7,526 nucleotides of DNA from Acidobacteriota bacterium. Its GTDB lineage: Bacteria; Acidobacteriota; Terriglobia; Terriglobales; Acidobacteriaceae. This document shows, in pieces, positions 1-6,842 of this stretch. Where the stretch lies: positions 1 through 7,526 of the forward strand of contig JAJZFR010000233.1 of the NCBI GenBank assembly GCA_021805265.1, in the 5' to 3' direction. Both the position numbers and the translations under genes were made by a program. Positions within the stretch are counted from its first letter, which is position 1. Each line of letters starts with the position of its first letter. The notes beneath the pieces are model-generated. The model saw only the letters and a program-made list of their open reading frames with translations, was not told the origin of the DNA and did no database searches.

Positions 1-938
1 GGGGGGGTGGGGGGGAGGGTTGCGTTGGCGGTGACGCGGTTGCGTTGGCGGGAGATGGCTGTGGCCTGTAGGAGTTGCTGAAGGGTGCGATTGGCGGGGG
101 TGGGGTTGAGGTTGGCGGTGGCTCCTCGGGCCAGGGTCAGGAGGAGGTTGAGGCTGTCGGCCTGGCTCTGAGCAATGGTGGGTGTGGTGGCGATCTCGAT
201 GACGCGGAGCTTGAGCGAGCCGGCCCAGCGGAGGCTGGCGAGGAAGGTGGTGTCTGGTTCGAGGGGGAGTGCGAGGCCGAAGACGTGGATGGCACCGCTT
301 TCAGTGAATGGGAGGCCGATCTGGCCCATGGCCCAGGCGACGGAGAGGAGCGGAATCTCAGAGTATCGCTGGGCGAGGAGGGTGGAGCCGGCGAAGGGCA
401 GGGCGGCGGTGCGGCGGCGGTCGAGGATGGAGTGAATCTGCTCGGGGGTGGGGGTGTTGGAGGTGGCGATGGTGTCGTAGCCGATTTGAGCGATGCGTAC
501 GGGTCGGCCCTGGCTGGTCAGGGTGTAGATGGTGTGACCGGCGTAGGATTCGCGGGCTGCGGCGTGAGCATCGAGCCAGGCGGCGATGCGTCGTCCGTCG
601 AGCCTGCCGACGAGGACCATGGAGTAGGCGACGGGGCCGTTGGGTCCGTCGGGGTTGGGCATGCGATGGAGAGCGATGGCGGCCTGGTCGAGGTCGCGCT
701 CCCAATCAAAGCCGGTCGAGTCGAGGAACTGCTGGTATTCGGGCGCGCGGAGGACGGGCTTGAGCCTGGGGCGAAGGATGGCGCGGAGAGGCTGGAGGTT
801 GATGTAGAAGATGCCGTCGGACTCCGGGAGCAGGCGGGCCGCCTCGGGCGGAGCCTTGAAGCGCAGAAAGACGGCGAGAGCAATGAGCGCGAGGACGGCG
901 ACGACGATCCAGAGCATTCTGCGAGTGCGACGGAGCAT
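1..938 (-). CDS. Membrane-anchored protein of unknown function, partial (3' end beyond window)
   Basis: I do not recognise a named family. The open frame runs from an ATG at 938 to the left edge without a stop (312 complete codons). The start is well bounded: an in-frame TGA lies 27 nt upstream with no other start codon between, and a weak TGGGGA ribosome-binding site precedes the ATG. The N-terminus is basic (MLRRTRR) followed by one hydrophobic segment at about residues 9-25, so it is either a signal anchor or an uncleaved signal peptide, with the rest outside the cytoplasmic membrane. The body has no cysteine in the visible part. Recognisable stretches are LPESDGIFYINLQPLR (37-52) and DWERDLDQAAIALH (78-91), which resemble a conserved hypothetical family I associate with acidobacteria (from memory, unverified). 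The visible end is Pro/Thr-rich. Codons end mostly in C, supporting real coding on this strand. It is divergent from the padR gene. Confidence 0.75.
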   Translation of the reverse strand, partial: MLRRTRRMLWIVVAVLALIALAVFLRFKAPPEAARLLPESDGIFYINLQPLRAILRPRLKPVLRAPEYQQFLDSTGFDWERDLDQAAIALHRMPNPDGPNGPVAYSMVLVGRLDGRRIAAWLDAHAAARESYAGHTIYTLTSQGRPVRIAQIGYDTIATSNTPTPEQIHSILDRRRTAALPFAGSTLLAQRYSEIPLLSVAWAMGQIGLPFTESGAIHVFGLALPLEPDTTFLASLRWAGSLKLRVIEIATTPTIAQSQADSLNLLLTLARGATANLNPTPANRTLQQLLQATAISRQRNRVTANATLPPTP

Positions 939-1033
939 GAGGAATCCCCAGAAGATACAGTATCACCGGGGGTTGGGGCTTGAGGTTTGTGAAGCTGGCT
1001 GATTTTCAATCGAGGTGAGGAAATGGCGAGACG

Positions 1034-1063
1034 TTGTGGGCGGAGGGCAGGATGAGGTATGCT
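1034..1063 (+). promoter_or_regulatory. Possible promoter of the padR-permease operon
   Basis: TTGTGG (1034-1039) and TATGCT (1058-1063) are separated by 18 nt and resemble weak sigma-70 type -35 and -10 boxes. The predicted transcript would begin near 1070, just ahead of the GAGGGGAGAAG ribosome-binding site. If this is right, the in-frame ATG at 1059 lies inside the -10 box and cannot be the start of the PadR protein. The match to consensus is only moderate. No clear PadR-type inverted repeat (ATGT...ACAT) was seen around it. Confidence 0.3.
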
Positions 1064-1076
1064 CCTGTCAGTATTT

Positions 1077-1087
1077 GAGGGGAGAAG
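1077..1087 (+). promoter_or_regulatory. Ribosome-binding site that favours the GTG start at 1092
   Basis: The purine-rich GAGGGGAGAAG ends 4 nt before the GTG at 1092. It supports that codon over the in-frame ATG at 1059, which would add eleven residues unlike the family's usual N-terminus. Confidence 0.6.
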
Positions 1088-1091
1088 ATGT

Positions 1092-1421
1092 GTGACGAAA
1101 TCGAATGAGCTGCTTCAGGGGACGGTGGATTTACTGATCCTGAAGGTATTGAGCGCGGGGCCGATGCATGGGTGGGCAATTGCGCAGCGGATACACCAGC
1201 TTTCTGAGGATGTGTTGCGGGTGAACCAGAGCGCGCTGTATCCGGCGCTGCATCGGCTGGAACATCAGGCGTGGATTGAGGCGGATTGGGGCGAGTCAGA
1301 AAACAACCGGCGAGCGAAATACTATTCGCTGACCAAGGCGGGTCGGGGGCGGCTGAAGGCGGAAGAACAGAGCTGGGCCAGGCTGTCCAGTGCGGTACAG
1401 GTGGTATTGAACTCGATTTGA
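1092..1421 (+). CDS. PadR-family transcriptional regulator (acidobacterial type)
   Basis: This is a 109-residue DNA-binding repressor-type protein of the short PadR class, composed essentially of the winged-helix domain plus a short C-terminal helix. Visible hallmarks are ELLQGTVDLLILKVL (6-20), HGWAIAQRI (26-34), QSALYPALHRLE (46-57, the recognition-helix region), WGESENNRRAKYYSLT (66-81, the wing) and a final helix near 83-106 likely to form the dimer interface. I chose the GTG at 1092 because a good ribosome-binding site precedes it and because family members begin about five residues before ELLQGT; an in-frame ATG at 1059 would add 11 residues. The permease gene starts 11 nt after its stop, so the two are almost surely co-transcribed. 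PadR genes paired with this kind of permease are a known acidobacterial arrangement. By analogy it probably represses its own operon; the inducer is unknown. Confidence 0.93.
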   Translation: MTKSNELLQGTVDLLILKVLSAGPMHGWAIAQRIHQLSEDVLRVNQSALYPALHRLEHQAWIEADWGESENNRRAKYYSLTKAGRGRLKAEEQSWARLSSAVQVVLNSI

Positions 1422-1432
1422 GTGAGGTGTGT

Positions 1433-4114
1433 ATGCGTGCCATTCGCAGTCTGCTGCGGCGTTTCCAATCCGTGATGGAGAAAGAGCGGAGCAATGTCGA
1501 GCTCGGCGAAGAGCTGAGGTTCCATGTTGAGCGCGAGACGGCAGAAAATATTGCCCGCGGGATGCCCTGCGAGCAGGCTGAGGCCGCGGCGTGGGCGAGT
1601 TTTGGCAGCGTGAGCAGGGCGACGGAAGAGTGTTATGAGTCGCGCGGGGTGGGGTGGATCGAGGACCTGGTGAGTGATCTTCGCTACGGGCTTCGGACGC
1701 TGCGGAAGGAACGTACGTTTACGCTGGCAACCGTTCTTACGCTGGCGCTGGGGATTGGCGCTTGCACGGCGATCTTCAGCGTGGTGAATGCGGTGCTGCT
1801 GCGGTCGCTGCCGTATGAGCATCCGGAGAGTCTGGTGTATCTTTTTACGCCGAATCCAGTGTGGAAGCTCCCTGCCGAGGTGTTTGGGCCGAGCGCTGCG
1901 GACTACTTCGATTTGAAGAAGCAGAGCAAGTCGTTCGCGGATATGACGTTGTTTACCCAGACGACGTATAACCTGGCGGAAAACGGGGGAGTGGAGCGGG
2001 TGGGCGCGGCGCGAGTGGATGGTGATTTTTTCGGTACGCTGGGGGCGGTTGCGGAGGTTGGCCGCAGCCTGGAGGATCGGGACGAGCAGCCGGGAGGCGA
2101 ACCGGTTGCGGTGATCGGCCATGGTCTGTGGCAGAGGCTGCTGGGCGGACGAGCCGATGTGGTGGGGAGTGTGGTGCGGCTGGATGGCAGGCCGTATCGG
2201 GTGGTGGGCGTGATGCCGGCGGAGTTTGGCTATCCGCACAAGAGCGACCTGGACTACGGGAACGGGGATGTGGTAACGACGGATGTCTGGGTGCCTCTGT
2301 CACTGACGGGTGAACAGAAGGCGGAGCGGGAAATCTCGAACGGGTATGCGGTGGCGCGGCTGAAACCGGGGGTGAATGTGCGGGAGGCTCAGGCGGAGAT
2401 GGGCGCGATCATGTCGCATCTGAACCTGTTGCATAGCGCGGACAGTCGCGGGTCAGGGGAGTTTGTTGGGTTTGTGAAGCCTTTCGAGGCGAGCGCGCTT
2501 GGGCCGGCGCGGCCTTTGATGTGGCTGCTGATGGGGGCGGTCGGTTTTGTGTTGCTGATTGCCTGCGGGAATGCGGCGAACCTGCTGCTGGCGCGGGCTG
2601 CGGCCAGGACGCATGAATTGGGGGTGCGGGCGACGCTGGGAGCAGGACGAGGGCGGTTGGTGCGGCAGATGATGACGGAGTCCCTGCTGTTGAGCGCGGC
2701 GGCGGGGGTGGTGGGAGCGGGGGTGGCGTGGGTGTTTCTGCACGCGCTGCTGCGACTCAATCCGGGGGATATTCCGCGGATGGGGGATGCGCGGCTGGAC
2801 CTGAGAGGGATGGTTTTTGTGGTGCTGGTGACGGTGGGAACGAGCTTGGTTTTCGGGGTGTTGCCTTCGCTTTCTGCGACGCGAATCAACCTGGCGGAGT
2901 TTATGAAGAGTAGCGGGATGCGCGGCGTTACTGGCGACCGGAGGCGGGTGAGACGTGGGCTGGCGGTGAGCCAGATCGCGCTGCTGGTGGTGTTGCTGAC
3001 GGGGACAGGACTTTTGTTGAGGAGCTATGCGAATGTGCTGGCTGCGCCGACGGGTTTTTCGTTGACCACTGTGACGGCGAGCGTGGAACTCAGCCCGCAG
3101 TACGGCACTGCACACGAGAGGCGCGCTGTGTTCCAGCGCCTGATGGAGCGGCTGCGGTCCTCGCCCGGCGTGAAGGCAGTCGGGGTGGTGAACCAGTTGC
3201 CGCTGAGCGACTCGGAGAGCCTCTCGACAATCTGGGTTGAAGGCTATGCGAACGAGAAGCAGCAGATTGTGGAGGAGCGCGGGATTACACCGGGGTATCT
3301 TGCGGCTATGCAGACGCCGCTGGTCGAAGGGCGGGATTTCACGGAGGGCGACGACTCGGGGCATGGAGCGGTGGCGATCGTGAACGAGGCATTTGCCAGG
3401 CGATATTTTGCAGGGCGGGACGCAGTTGACCAGCGAATACGAAGCGGCCCCGGCAGCCCGTGGGTTGTAGTGGTCGGAGTGGCGAAGGATGTTCGGTACG
3501 AGGCGCTGGAGACGGCAGCCATTCCACTGATGTATCGACCGTTTATGCAGATGGAATCGAACGAATCCTGGATCGTGAGCGGGTATGTCGCGGTGCGCTC
3601 GACGCTTCCGGCAGCTACGGCGGTGGGGGAGATACGTGAGGCGATGAAGGGGATCGACCCGACGCTTGCTATCGGGGATGTGGAGACGATGGGGGAGCTG
3701 GTTTCGCAGGTTACGGCGCGGAGGCGGTTTCAGACGGTGCTGCTGACTGTCTTCTCGGTTGCCGCGATGCTGCTGGCGATGGTGGGGGTGTATGGGTTGC
3801 TGGCTTACTCGGTGAGGCAGCGGATGGGGGAGATCGGGATTCGGATGGCTCTGGGGTCGTCGCGGAGTGGAGTGGCGCGGCTGATCGTGGTGGAAGGACT
3901 GACAATGCTGGGGCTGGGAGTGGGAATTGGAGTTGCAGCGGCGCTGCTCTGTACGCGGCTGATGGCGAGTTTTTTGTATGGGGTTGCGGCAGTGGATCCG
4001 GTTACGTTTGCGGTGGTGCCGATGGCGCTGCTGATGGCTACGCTGGCGGCTTGCGTGATTCCGAGCTTGCGGGCTGCGGCCGTGGATCCGATGACGGCCC
4101 TGCGCCACGAATGA
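1433..4114 (+). CDS. ADOP-type (acidobacterial duplicated orphan permease) MacB/FtsX-like ABC permease
   Basis: This 893-residue inner-membrane protein joins two MacB/FtsX-type permease units. Residues 1-90 form a soluble prefix (ELGEELRFHVERETAENIA, 23-41) typical of permeases paired with PadR. Then come TM1 (about 98-123), a periplasmic core (about 124-358), TM2-4 (about 362-386, 414-438, 459-480), TM5 (about 511-530), a second core (about 531-766) and TM6-8 (about 769-793, 818-841, 856-877). Each half has the FtsX coupling motif: ELGVRATLGAGRGRLVRQ (395-412) and EIGIRMALGSSRSGVARL (800-817). MacB-type permeases transmit ATP-driven motion across the membrane for efflux or lipoprotein and peptide handling; the substrate here is unknown. 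No Walker A motif exists in the protein and no ATPase gene is in the window, hence orphan. The ATG at 1433 is chosen over the frame opening at 1286, which overlaps padR; GTG at 1427 is a weaker alternative. Codons end mostly in G. Confidence 0.93.
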   Translation: MRAIRSLLRRFQSVMEKERSNVELGEELRFHVERETAENIARGMPCEQAEAAAWASFGSVSRATEECYESRGVGWIEDLVSDLRYGLRTLRKERTFTLATVLTLALGIGACTAIFSVVNAVLLRSLPYEHPESLVYLFTPNPVWKLPAEVFGPSAADYFDLKKQSKSFADMTLFTQTTYNLAENGGVERVGAARVDGDFFGTLGAVAEVGRSLEDRDEQPGGEPVAVIGHGLWQRLLGGRADVVGSVVRLDGRPYRVVGVMPAEFGYPHKSDLDYGNGDVVTTDVWVPLSLTGEQKAEREISNGYAVARLKPGVNVREAQAEMGAIMSHLNLLHSADSRGSGEFVGFVKPFEASALGPARPLMWLLMGAVGFVLLIACGNAANLLLARAAARTHELGVRATLGAGRGRLVRQMMTESLLLSAAAGVVGAGVAWVFLHALLRLNPGDIPRMGDARLDLRGMVFVVLVTVGTSLVFGVLPSLSATRINLAEFMKSSGMRGVTGDRRRVRRGLAVSQIALLVVLLTGTGLLLRSYANVLAAPTGFSLTTVTASVELSPQYGTAHERRAVFQRLMERLRSSPGVKAVGVVNQLPLSDSESLSTIWVEGYANEKQQIVEERGITPGYLAAMQTPLVEGRDFTEGDDSGHGAVAIVNEAFARRYFAGRDAVDQRIRSGPGSPWVVVVGVAKDVRYEALETAAIPLMYRPFMQMESNESWIVSGYVAVRSTLPAATAVGEIREAMKGIDPTLAIGDVETMGELVSQVTARRRFQTVLLTVFSVAAMLLAMVGVYGLLAYSVRQRMGEIGIRMALGSSRSGVARLIVVEGLTMLGLGVGIGVAAALLCTRLMASFLYGVAAVDPVTFAVVPMALLMATLAACVIPSLRAAAVDPMTALRHE

Positions 4115-4185
4115 AGCGAAAGTAGCGGGGATTGGGGGCTGAGGCAGGAGAATGTGTACGGTGAGAGTGCTGATTCCGGGGTGAG

Positions 4186-4214
4186 TTGTTGCGGAGTAAA
4201 GCGATTGATGTAAA
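4186..4214 (+). promoter_or_regulatory. Possible promoter of the TonB-domain protein gene
   Basis: TTGTTG (4186-4191) and TGTAAA (4209-4214) are exactly 17 nt apart and resemble a moderate sigma-70 type promoter. Transcription would begin around 4221, leaving a leader of about 20 nt that contains GGAGAG. This would make the gene independent of the permease operon 126 nt upstream and would exclude the GTG at 4220 as a start. No clear rho-independent terminator was seen between 4115 and 4185. Confidence 0.35.
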
Positions 4215-4230
4215 CTTTTGTGGCGAGATT

Positions 4231-4236
4231 GGAGAG
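4231..4236 (+). promoter_or_regulatory. Ribosome-binding site supporting the ATG at 4241
   Basis: GGAGAG lies 4 nt before the ATG at 4241. It favours that start over the in-frame GTG at 4220, which has no comparable site upstream and would place charged residues (MARLERL) ahead of the signal peptide. Confidence 0.6.
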
Positions 4237-4240
4237 ACTT

Positions 4241-5335
4241 ATGGATGGATTGAAATCGACTTTTGCCGGATCGGTCGCGCTGCTTGGTGTGGCTGTGTTT
4301 TGTATGACTGCAACATCGGAGGCACCGACGGCGCGCATGGTCCTGGACAACGGGATGAAGGTGACGGGGCTGGCGGGGGCTGACGCGCCGGGGTATCACC
4401 TGAAGGCGGATTACAAGCTGTTTGACGTGAGGAGCGGGACGGAGACGGAGAGCGGGACGCTGGAGGTGTGGAGCTCCGGGCCGGGAGTGTGGCACCGCGT
4501 GTACACGGAGAAGAAGCTGAGCGCGAGCGAGTGGAGCACGTCCGCGACGGAGCAGGTGGTGCTGAAGGGCACGAAGATGAACCTGAACGCGCTGAATTCA
4601 GAGGTGGCGACGCCGCTGCTGGACCCGTTGAGCCTGGCGGGGAAGTACAAGCCGGGACTTGCGCTGACGGGGCAGGCGGGGACGTTTGACGGGCTGGTGC
4701 TGAACTGCGTGACGGTGGCGGATGCGTCGCTGGAGGCCGGAGCGCTCAGCCCGGATGTGCTGTTTCCGCGGTACTGCTTTGACGCGAAGGACGGGACGCT
4801 GCGGTATACGACGACCTCGACGGTGCTGACGGCGTACACGGCGTTCAAGGCAGTGGGGTCGCGGCAGGTGGCGACGAAGGTGGAAGTGAAGCCGTATAAC
4901 CGGCTGGGCACGGAGATCGACGTGACGCTGGTGGAACCACTGGGGGCGGCGGATCAGGGGCAGGTGAAACCCGCCGGGAAGACAGTAGCGTTCCCGATGG
5001 CGCACCAGCCGAGCGACCCTCCGCTGGTGCTGGCGCACGTGGTGGAGTGCGAGTATCCGATGATGGCGCGGAACAAGCAGGAGTATGGAACGGTGATGGT
5101 ACCGGTGGTGATTGAGAAGGACGGAAAGGTGAAGAGCAATGGCGGGCCGATGGGACCGCCGGACCTGGCGCAGGCGACCGGCGATTGCGTGACCAACTAC
5201 CGGTTTGAGCCGTACAAGGTGAACGGGCAGGCGGTGGAGGTCTCGGACACCATTCTGTACAACTTTGACGGGAAGCCGTACCAGGGGTTGAACGGGACGG
5301 TGACGATTGCCTCGCAGGCACCGGCGAAGAAGTAG
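4241..5335 (+). CDS. Secreted/periplasmic protein with a TonB C-terminal-like domain
   Basis: The protein has 364 residues. A signal peptide is visible: basic start (MDGLK), hydrophobic stretch at about 9-25, possible cleavage after TSEA (25-28). Residues about 40-230 are rich in predicted beta strands, with KADYKLFDVRSGT (55-67), a TLEVW strand and VWHRVYTE; the style recalls LolA/LppX-like sandwich proteins, but this is only an impression. Residues about 262-344 match a TonB C-terminal domain: EYPMMARNKQEYGTVMVPVV (271-290), a DGKVKS turn, GPPDLAQA (305-312), YRFEPYKVNGQAVEV (320-334). There is no proline-rich linker. The four cysteines beyond the signal fall in pairs, C156/C179 in the N-terminal part and C270/C316 in the TonB-like part, suggesting a disulfide in each. 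Classical TonB carries energy from ExbB/ExbD to outer-membrane transporters; neither partner is in the window, so the actual role is uncertain. If the signal is not cleaved it could act as a membrane anchor. Confidence 0.88.
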   Translation: MDGLKSTFAGSVALLGVAVFCMTATSEAPTARMVLDNGMKVTGLAGADAPGYHLKADYKLFDVRSGTETESGTLEVWSSGPGVWHRVYTEKKLSASEWSTSATEQVVLKGTKMNLNALNSEVATPLLDPLSLAGKYKPGLALTGQAGTFDGLVLNCVTVADASLEAGALSPDVLFPRYCFDAKDGTLRYTTTSTVLTAYTAFKAVGSRQVATKVEVKPYNRLGTEIDVTLVEPLGAADQGQVKPAGKTVAFPMAHQPSDPPLVLAHVVECEYPMMARNKQEYGTVMVPVVIEKDGKVKSNGGPMGPPDLAQATGDCVTNYRFEPYKVNGQAVEVSDTILYNFDGKPYQGLNGTVTIASQAPAKK

Positions 5336-5344
5336 CAGGACGAG

Positions 5345-5370
5345 CCGTTGATTCCCCGTGGGAATGACGG
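5345..5370 (+). repeat. Short hairpin just after the TonB-domain gene
   Basis: CCGT (5345-5348) pairs with ACGG (5367-5370) and ATTCCC (5351-5356) with GGGAAT (5360-5365), around a CGT loop and with a small internal bulge. It begins 10 nt after the stop codon of the upstream gene. There is no T-tract, so on its own it is more likely an mRNA 3'-end stabilising structure than a terminator. Confidence 0.4.
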
Positions 5371-5386
5371 AGAGACGGGCAACAGT

Positions 5387-5461
5387 AAAACAGCAAAATA
5401 GCAAAATGGCAGGGGGGCAACGAGGCGCGGGCTTCGTTGCCCTCTTTTATTTTGCTGTTTT
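5387..5461. terminator. Bidirectional rho-independent terminator (nested hairpin)
   Basis: An inner GC-containing stem, GGGCAACGA (5415-5423) with TCGTTGCCC (5434-5442), is followed by TCTTTTATTTT. It sits inside a perfect 14-bp outer inverted repeat, AAAACAGCAAAATA (5387-5400) with TATTTTGCTGTTTT (5448-5461). Read rightward it ends the TonB-domain gene, whose stop is at 5335. Read leftward it ends the LysR gene, whose stop is at 5480, with T-runs arising from the A-rich left arm. Its position between two convergent genes fits a shared terminator. The left arm also contains an AGCAAAAT tandem pair. Confidence 0.8.
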
Positions 5462-5479
5462 TGCGGCGGTGGTTGTGGT

Positions 5480-6391
5480 TCAGCGGTGGTTGAAGCGGGC
5501 GGCCAGGAATTGGCGGAACTGGAGTGCGAGGCCTTGCGGTTCCGGGCTGGCGAGGGAGATTGAGGCGAATTCGCGGGAGAGGGCGAGGTCGCGGACGGGG
5601 ACGATCTGGAACTGCTTGCCGAGGCGCAGATCGCGGGCGATGGCCCAACGGGAGACGAAGCCGACACCGAGGCCGGCTTCGACGGCAGATTTGATGGCTT
5701 CCACGGAGTCGAGTTCCATGGCGATGTGGAGGGATTTGGTTTTGATGCCGGAGCGAGCGAGTGCCAGTTCGAGGACGCGACGGGAGCCGGAGCCTTGTTC
5801 TCGCATGAGGAGCGGAGAGGTGGTGAGTTCCGTGGCGTCGATGTCAGGGCGGCCGGCCCAGTCGTGAGCGGCGGAGACGATGAGGACGAGTTCGTCGCGG
5901 AGAAATGGCTTGCAGTTGACCTCGCGGCTGCGTGCCGGACCTTCAATGAGTCCTAGATCGACGTTGCGGTCGAGGAGGGCCTGGACGATGCGCTGGGTGT
6001 TTCCGGTGACGACGGAGAAATGGACGCTTGGGTGGTCGCGGAGAAAGTCGCGCAGGATTGCGGGCAACAGGTACTGGGAGATGGTGGTGGAGACGCCGAG
6101 GGCAAGCTGACCCGTGTGCTGGCCGAGGAGAGAGGCGATCTCTCGTTCTGCCTGGAGGATCAGGTCGTGGGATTGATGGGCGCGCTGGAGCAGGACGCAG
6201 CCCGCAGGCGTGAGGGTGACGTGGGAGCCGGAGCGATCAAAGAGCTGGACGGAGAGGTCGTCTTCGAGAGCTTTGATCTGGAAGGTGATGGCGGGCTGGG
6301 TGAGGAAGAGTTCCTCGGCAGCCTTGCGGAAGCTGAGGTGCTGTGCGACGGCGCGGAAGACCGTGAGGCGGAAGTTTTCAAGGGTGGGCAT
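5480..6391 (-). CDS. LysR-family transcriptional regulator, CysL/CbbR-like
   Basis: This is a 303-residue LysR-type regulator of normal family length. The N-terminal winged helix-turn-helix is clear: FRLTVFRAVAQHLSFRKAAE (7-26), LTQPAITFQIKALEDDL (30-46), QLFDRSGSHVTLTPAG (49-64). A linker helix follows at about 65-90, then the effector-binding domain from about 95. Its MREQGSGSRRVLE (196-208) and EAIKSAVEAGLGVGFVS (231-247) segments are the pattern of the CysL/CbbR/YeiE group, whose known members control sulfur or carbon metabolism. The OxyR redox-cysteine arrangement is absent; cysteines are at 65 and 160 only. The ATG at 6391 is the only reasonable start, since an in-frame TGA lies 12 nt upstream and is the stop codon of the OsmC gene. 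No Shine-Dalgarno sequence is present (ACCCCC precedes the ATG), so translation probably depends on coupling to osmC. It likely regulates this operon or nearby redox/sulfur genes, which is an inference. Confidence 0.93.
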   Translation of the reverse strand: MPTLENFRLTVFRAVAQHLSFRKAAEELFLTQPAITFQIKALEDDLSVQLFDRSGSHVTLTPAGCVLLQRAHQSHDLILQAEREIASLLGQHTGQLALGVSTTISQYLLPAILRDFLRDHPSVHFSVVTGNTQRIVQALLDRNVDLGLIEGPARSREVNCKPFLRDELVLIVSAAHDWAGRPDIDATELTTSPLLMREQGSGSRRVLELALARSGIKTKSLHIAMELDSVEAIKSAVEAGLGVGFVSRWAIARDLRLGKQFQIVPVRDLALSREFASISLASPEPQGLALQFRQFLAARFNHR

Positions 6392-6403
6392 GGGGGTTGG
6401 GCG

Positions 6404-6826
6404 TCAGGTTTGTGGTGCAGCCTGGGGAGTGTGGAGGTGAATATCGATCTGAGGCGGAGAGGCGAGGGTGTTGTGGACGACGCACTGATGGACGGAGCGG
6501 GTAAGGGCCAGGCGTTGATCTTCGGTAAGCGGGACGGGGCAGTTGACAACAATCTGGAAGTTGCCGAGGCGCGCCGGGGGTTTGAGTTTTTCGGCGGTGA
6601 CGGTGACTTCCAGGCCGGAGGGGTGGGAGGAGATGAGGTTGCGGGTGGTGAGGTACTGCGCGGCGTAGAAAGCGGCACAGGAGCCGAGCGAGGCGAGGAG
6701 CAGCTCGGGGGGCGTCATGGCGGAGTTCTGGCCGCCGTTTTCGACGGGCTGATCGGTGAGGATGGAGTGGCTGCGGGTCTCACTGGAAAAGCGGAGACCT
6801 TCGAGGTGCCGGGTGATGACTTCCAT
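6404..6826 (-). CDS. OsmC/Ohr-family redox protein
   Basis: The protein has 140 residues, the normal size for the OsmC superfamily of cytoplasmic dimeric thiol peroxidases that reduce organic hydroperoxides. Family hallmarks visible are TPPELLLASLGSCAAFYAAQ (38-57), carrying Glu41 and the first catalytic cysteine C50, and HQCVVHNTL (113-121), carrying the second, C115. The spacing of 65 residues between them is as expected; C96 is an extra cysteine. The sequence looks closer to the general OsmC/YhfA-like branch than to classical Ohr, but the branch cannot be settled by eye. The ATG at 6826 is preceded by a perfect AGGAGG with 10 nt spacing. It is the first gene of a two-gene operon with the LysR regulator, which starts 12 nt after its stop in the same frame. 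The context suggests a regulated response to peroxide or reactive sulfur stress, as an inference. Confidence 0.92.
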   Translation of the reverse strand: MEVITRHLEGLRFSSETRSHSILTDQPVENGGQNSAMTPPELLLASLGSCAAFYAAQYLTTRNLISSHPSGLEVTVTAEKLKPPARLGNFQIVVNCPVPLTEDQRLALTRSVHQCVVHNTLASPPQIDIHLHTPQAAPQT

Positions 6827-6836
6827 GGGAACGCCC

Positions 6837-6842
6837 CCTCCT
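6837..6842 (-). promoter_or_regulatory. Consensus ribosome-binding site of the OsmC gene
   Basis: AGGAGG on the minus strand (followed by GGG) sits 10 nt before the ATG at 6826. It is the strongest Shine-Dalgarno sequence in the window, in contrast to the downstream LysR gene, which has none. Confidence 0.75.

Noticed and set aside
18..51. Direct repeat GGTTGCGTTGGCGG at 18-31 and 38-51
   Set aside because: The copies are 20 nt apart, so they are in different frames of the coding gene, and they occur only twice in G-rich sequence. Most likely coincidence.
75..983. A 302-codon plus-strand open frame opposite the unknown membrane protein
   Set aside because: The product is Gly/Glu/Val-rich low complexity. 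The minus-strand frame has a defined start, a membrane segment and normal residue mix, so this frame is a shadow.
1286..1432. N-terminal extension of the permease into padR
   Set aside because: The frame is open but overlaps padR. The extension does not resemble the family's prefix domain, which begins naturally at the ATG at 1433.
4292..4306. Possible lipobox (VAVFC) in the TonB-domain protein
   Set aside because: The residue before the cysteine is Phe, not Gly, Ala or Ser, so it does not fit a lipoprotein signal. An ordinary signal peptide or anchor is more likely.
2453..4495. A 680-codon open frame on the minus strand opposite the permease and the start of the TonB-domain gene
   Set aside because: Its product is low-complexity His/Arg/Pro/Gln-rich with no recognisable domain, and it lies opposite a clear ADOP permease. 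It is a by-product of the strong G bias of the plus strand.
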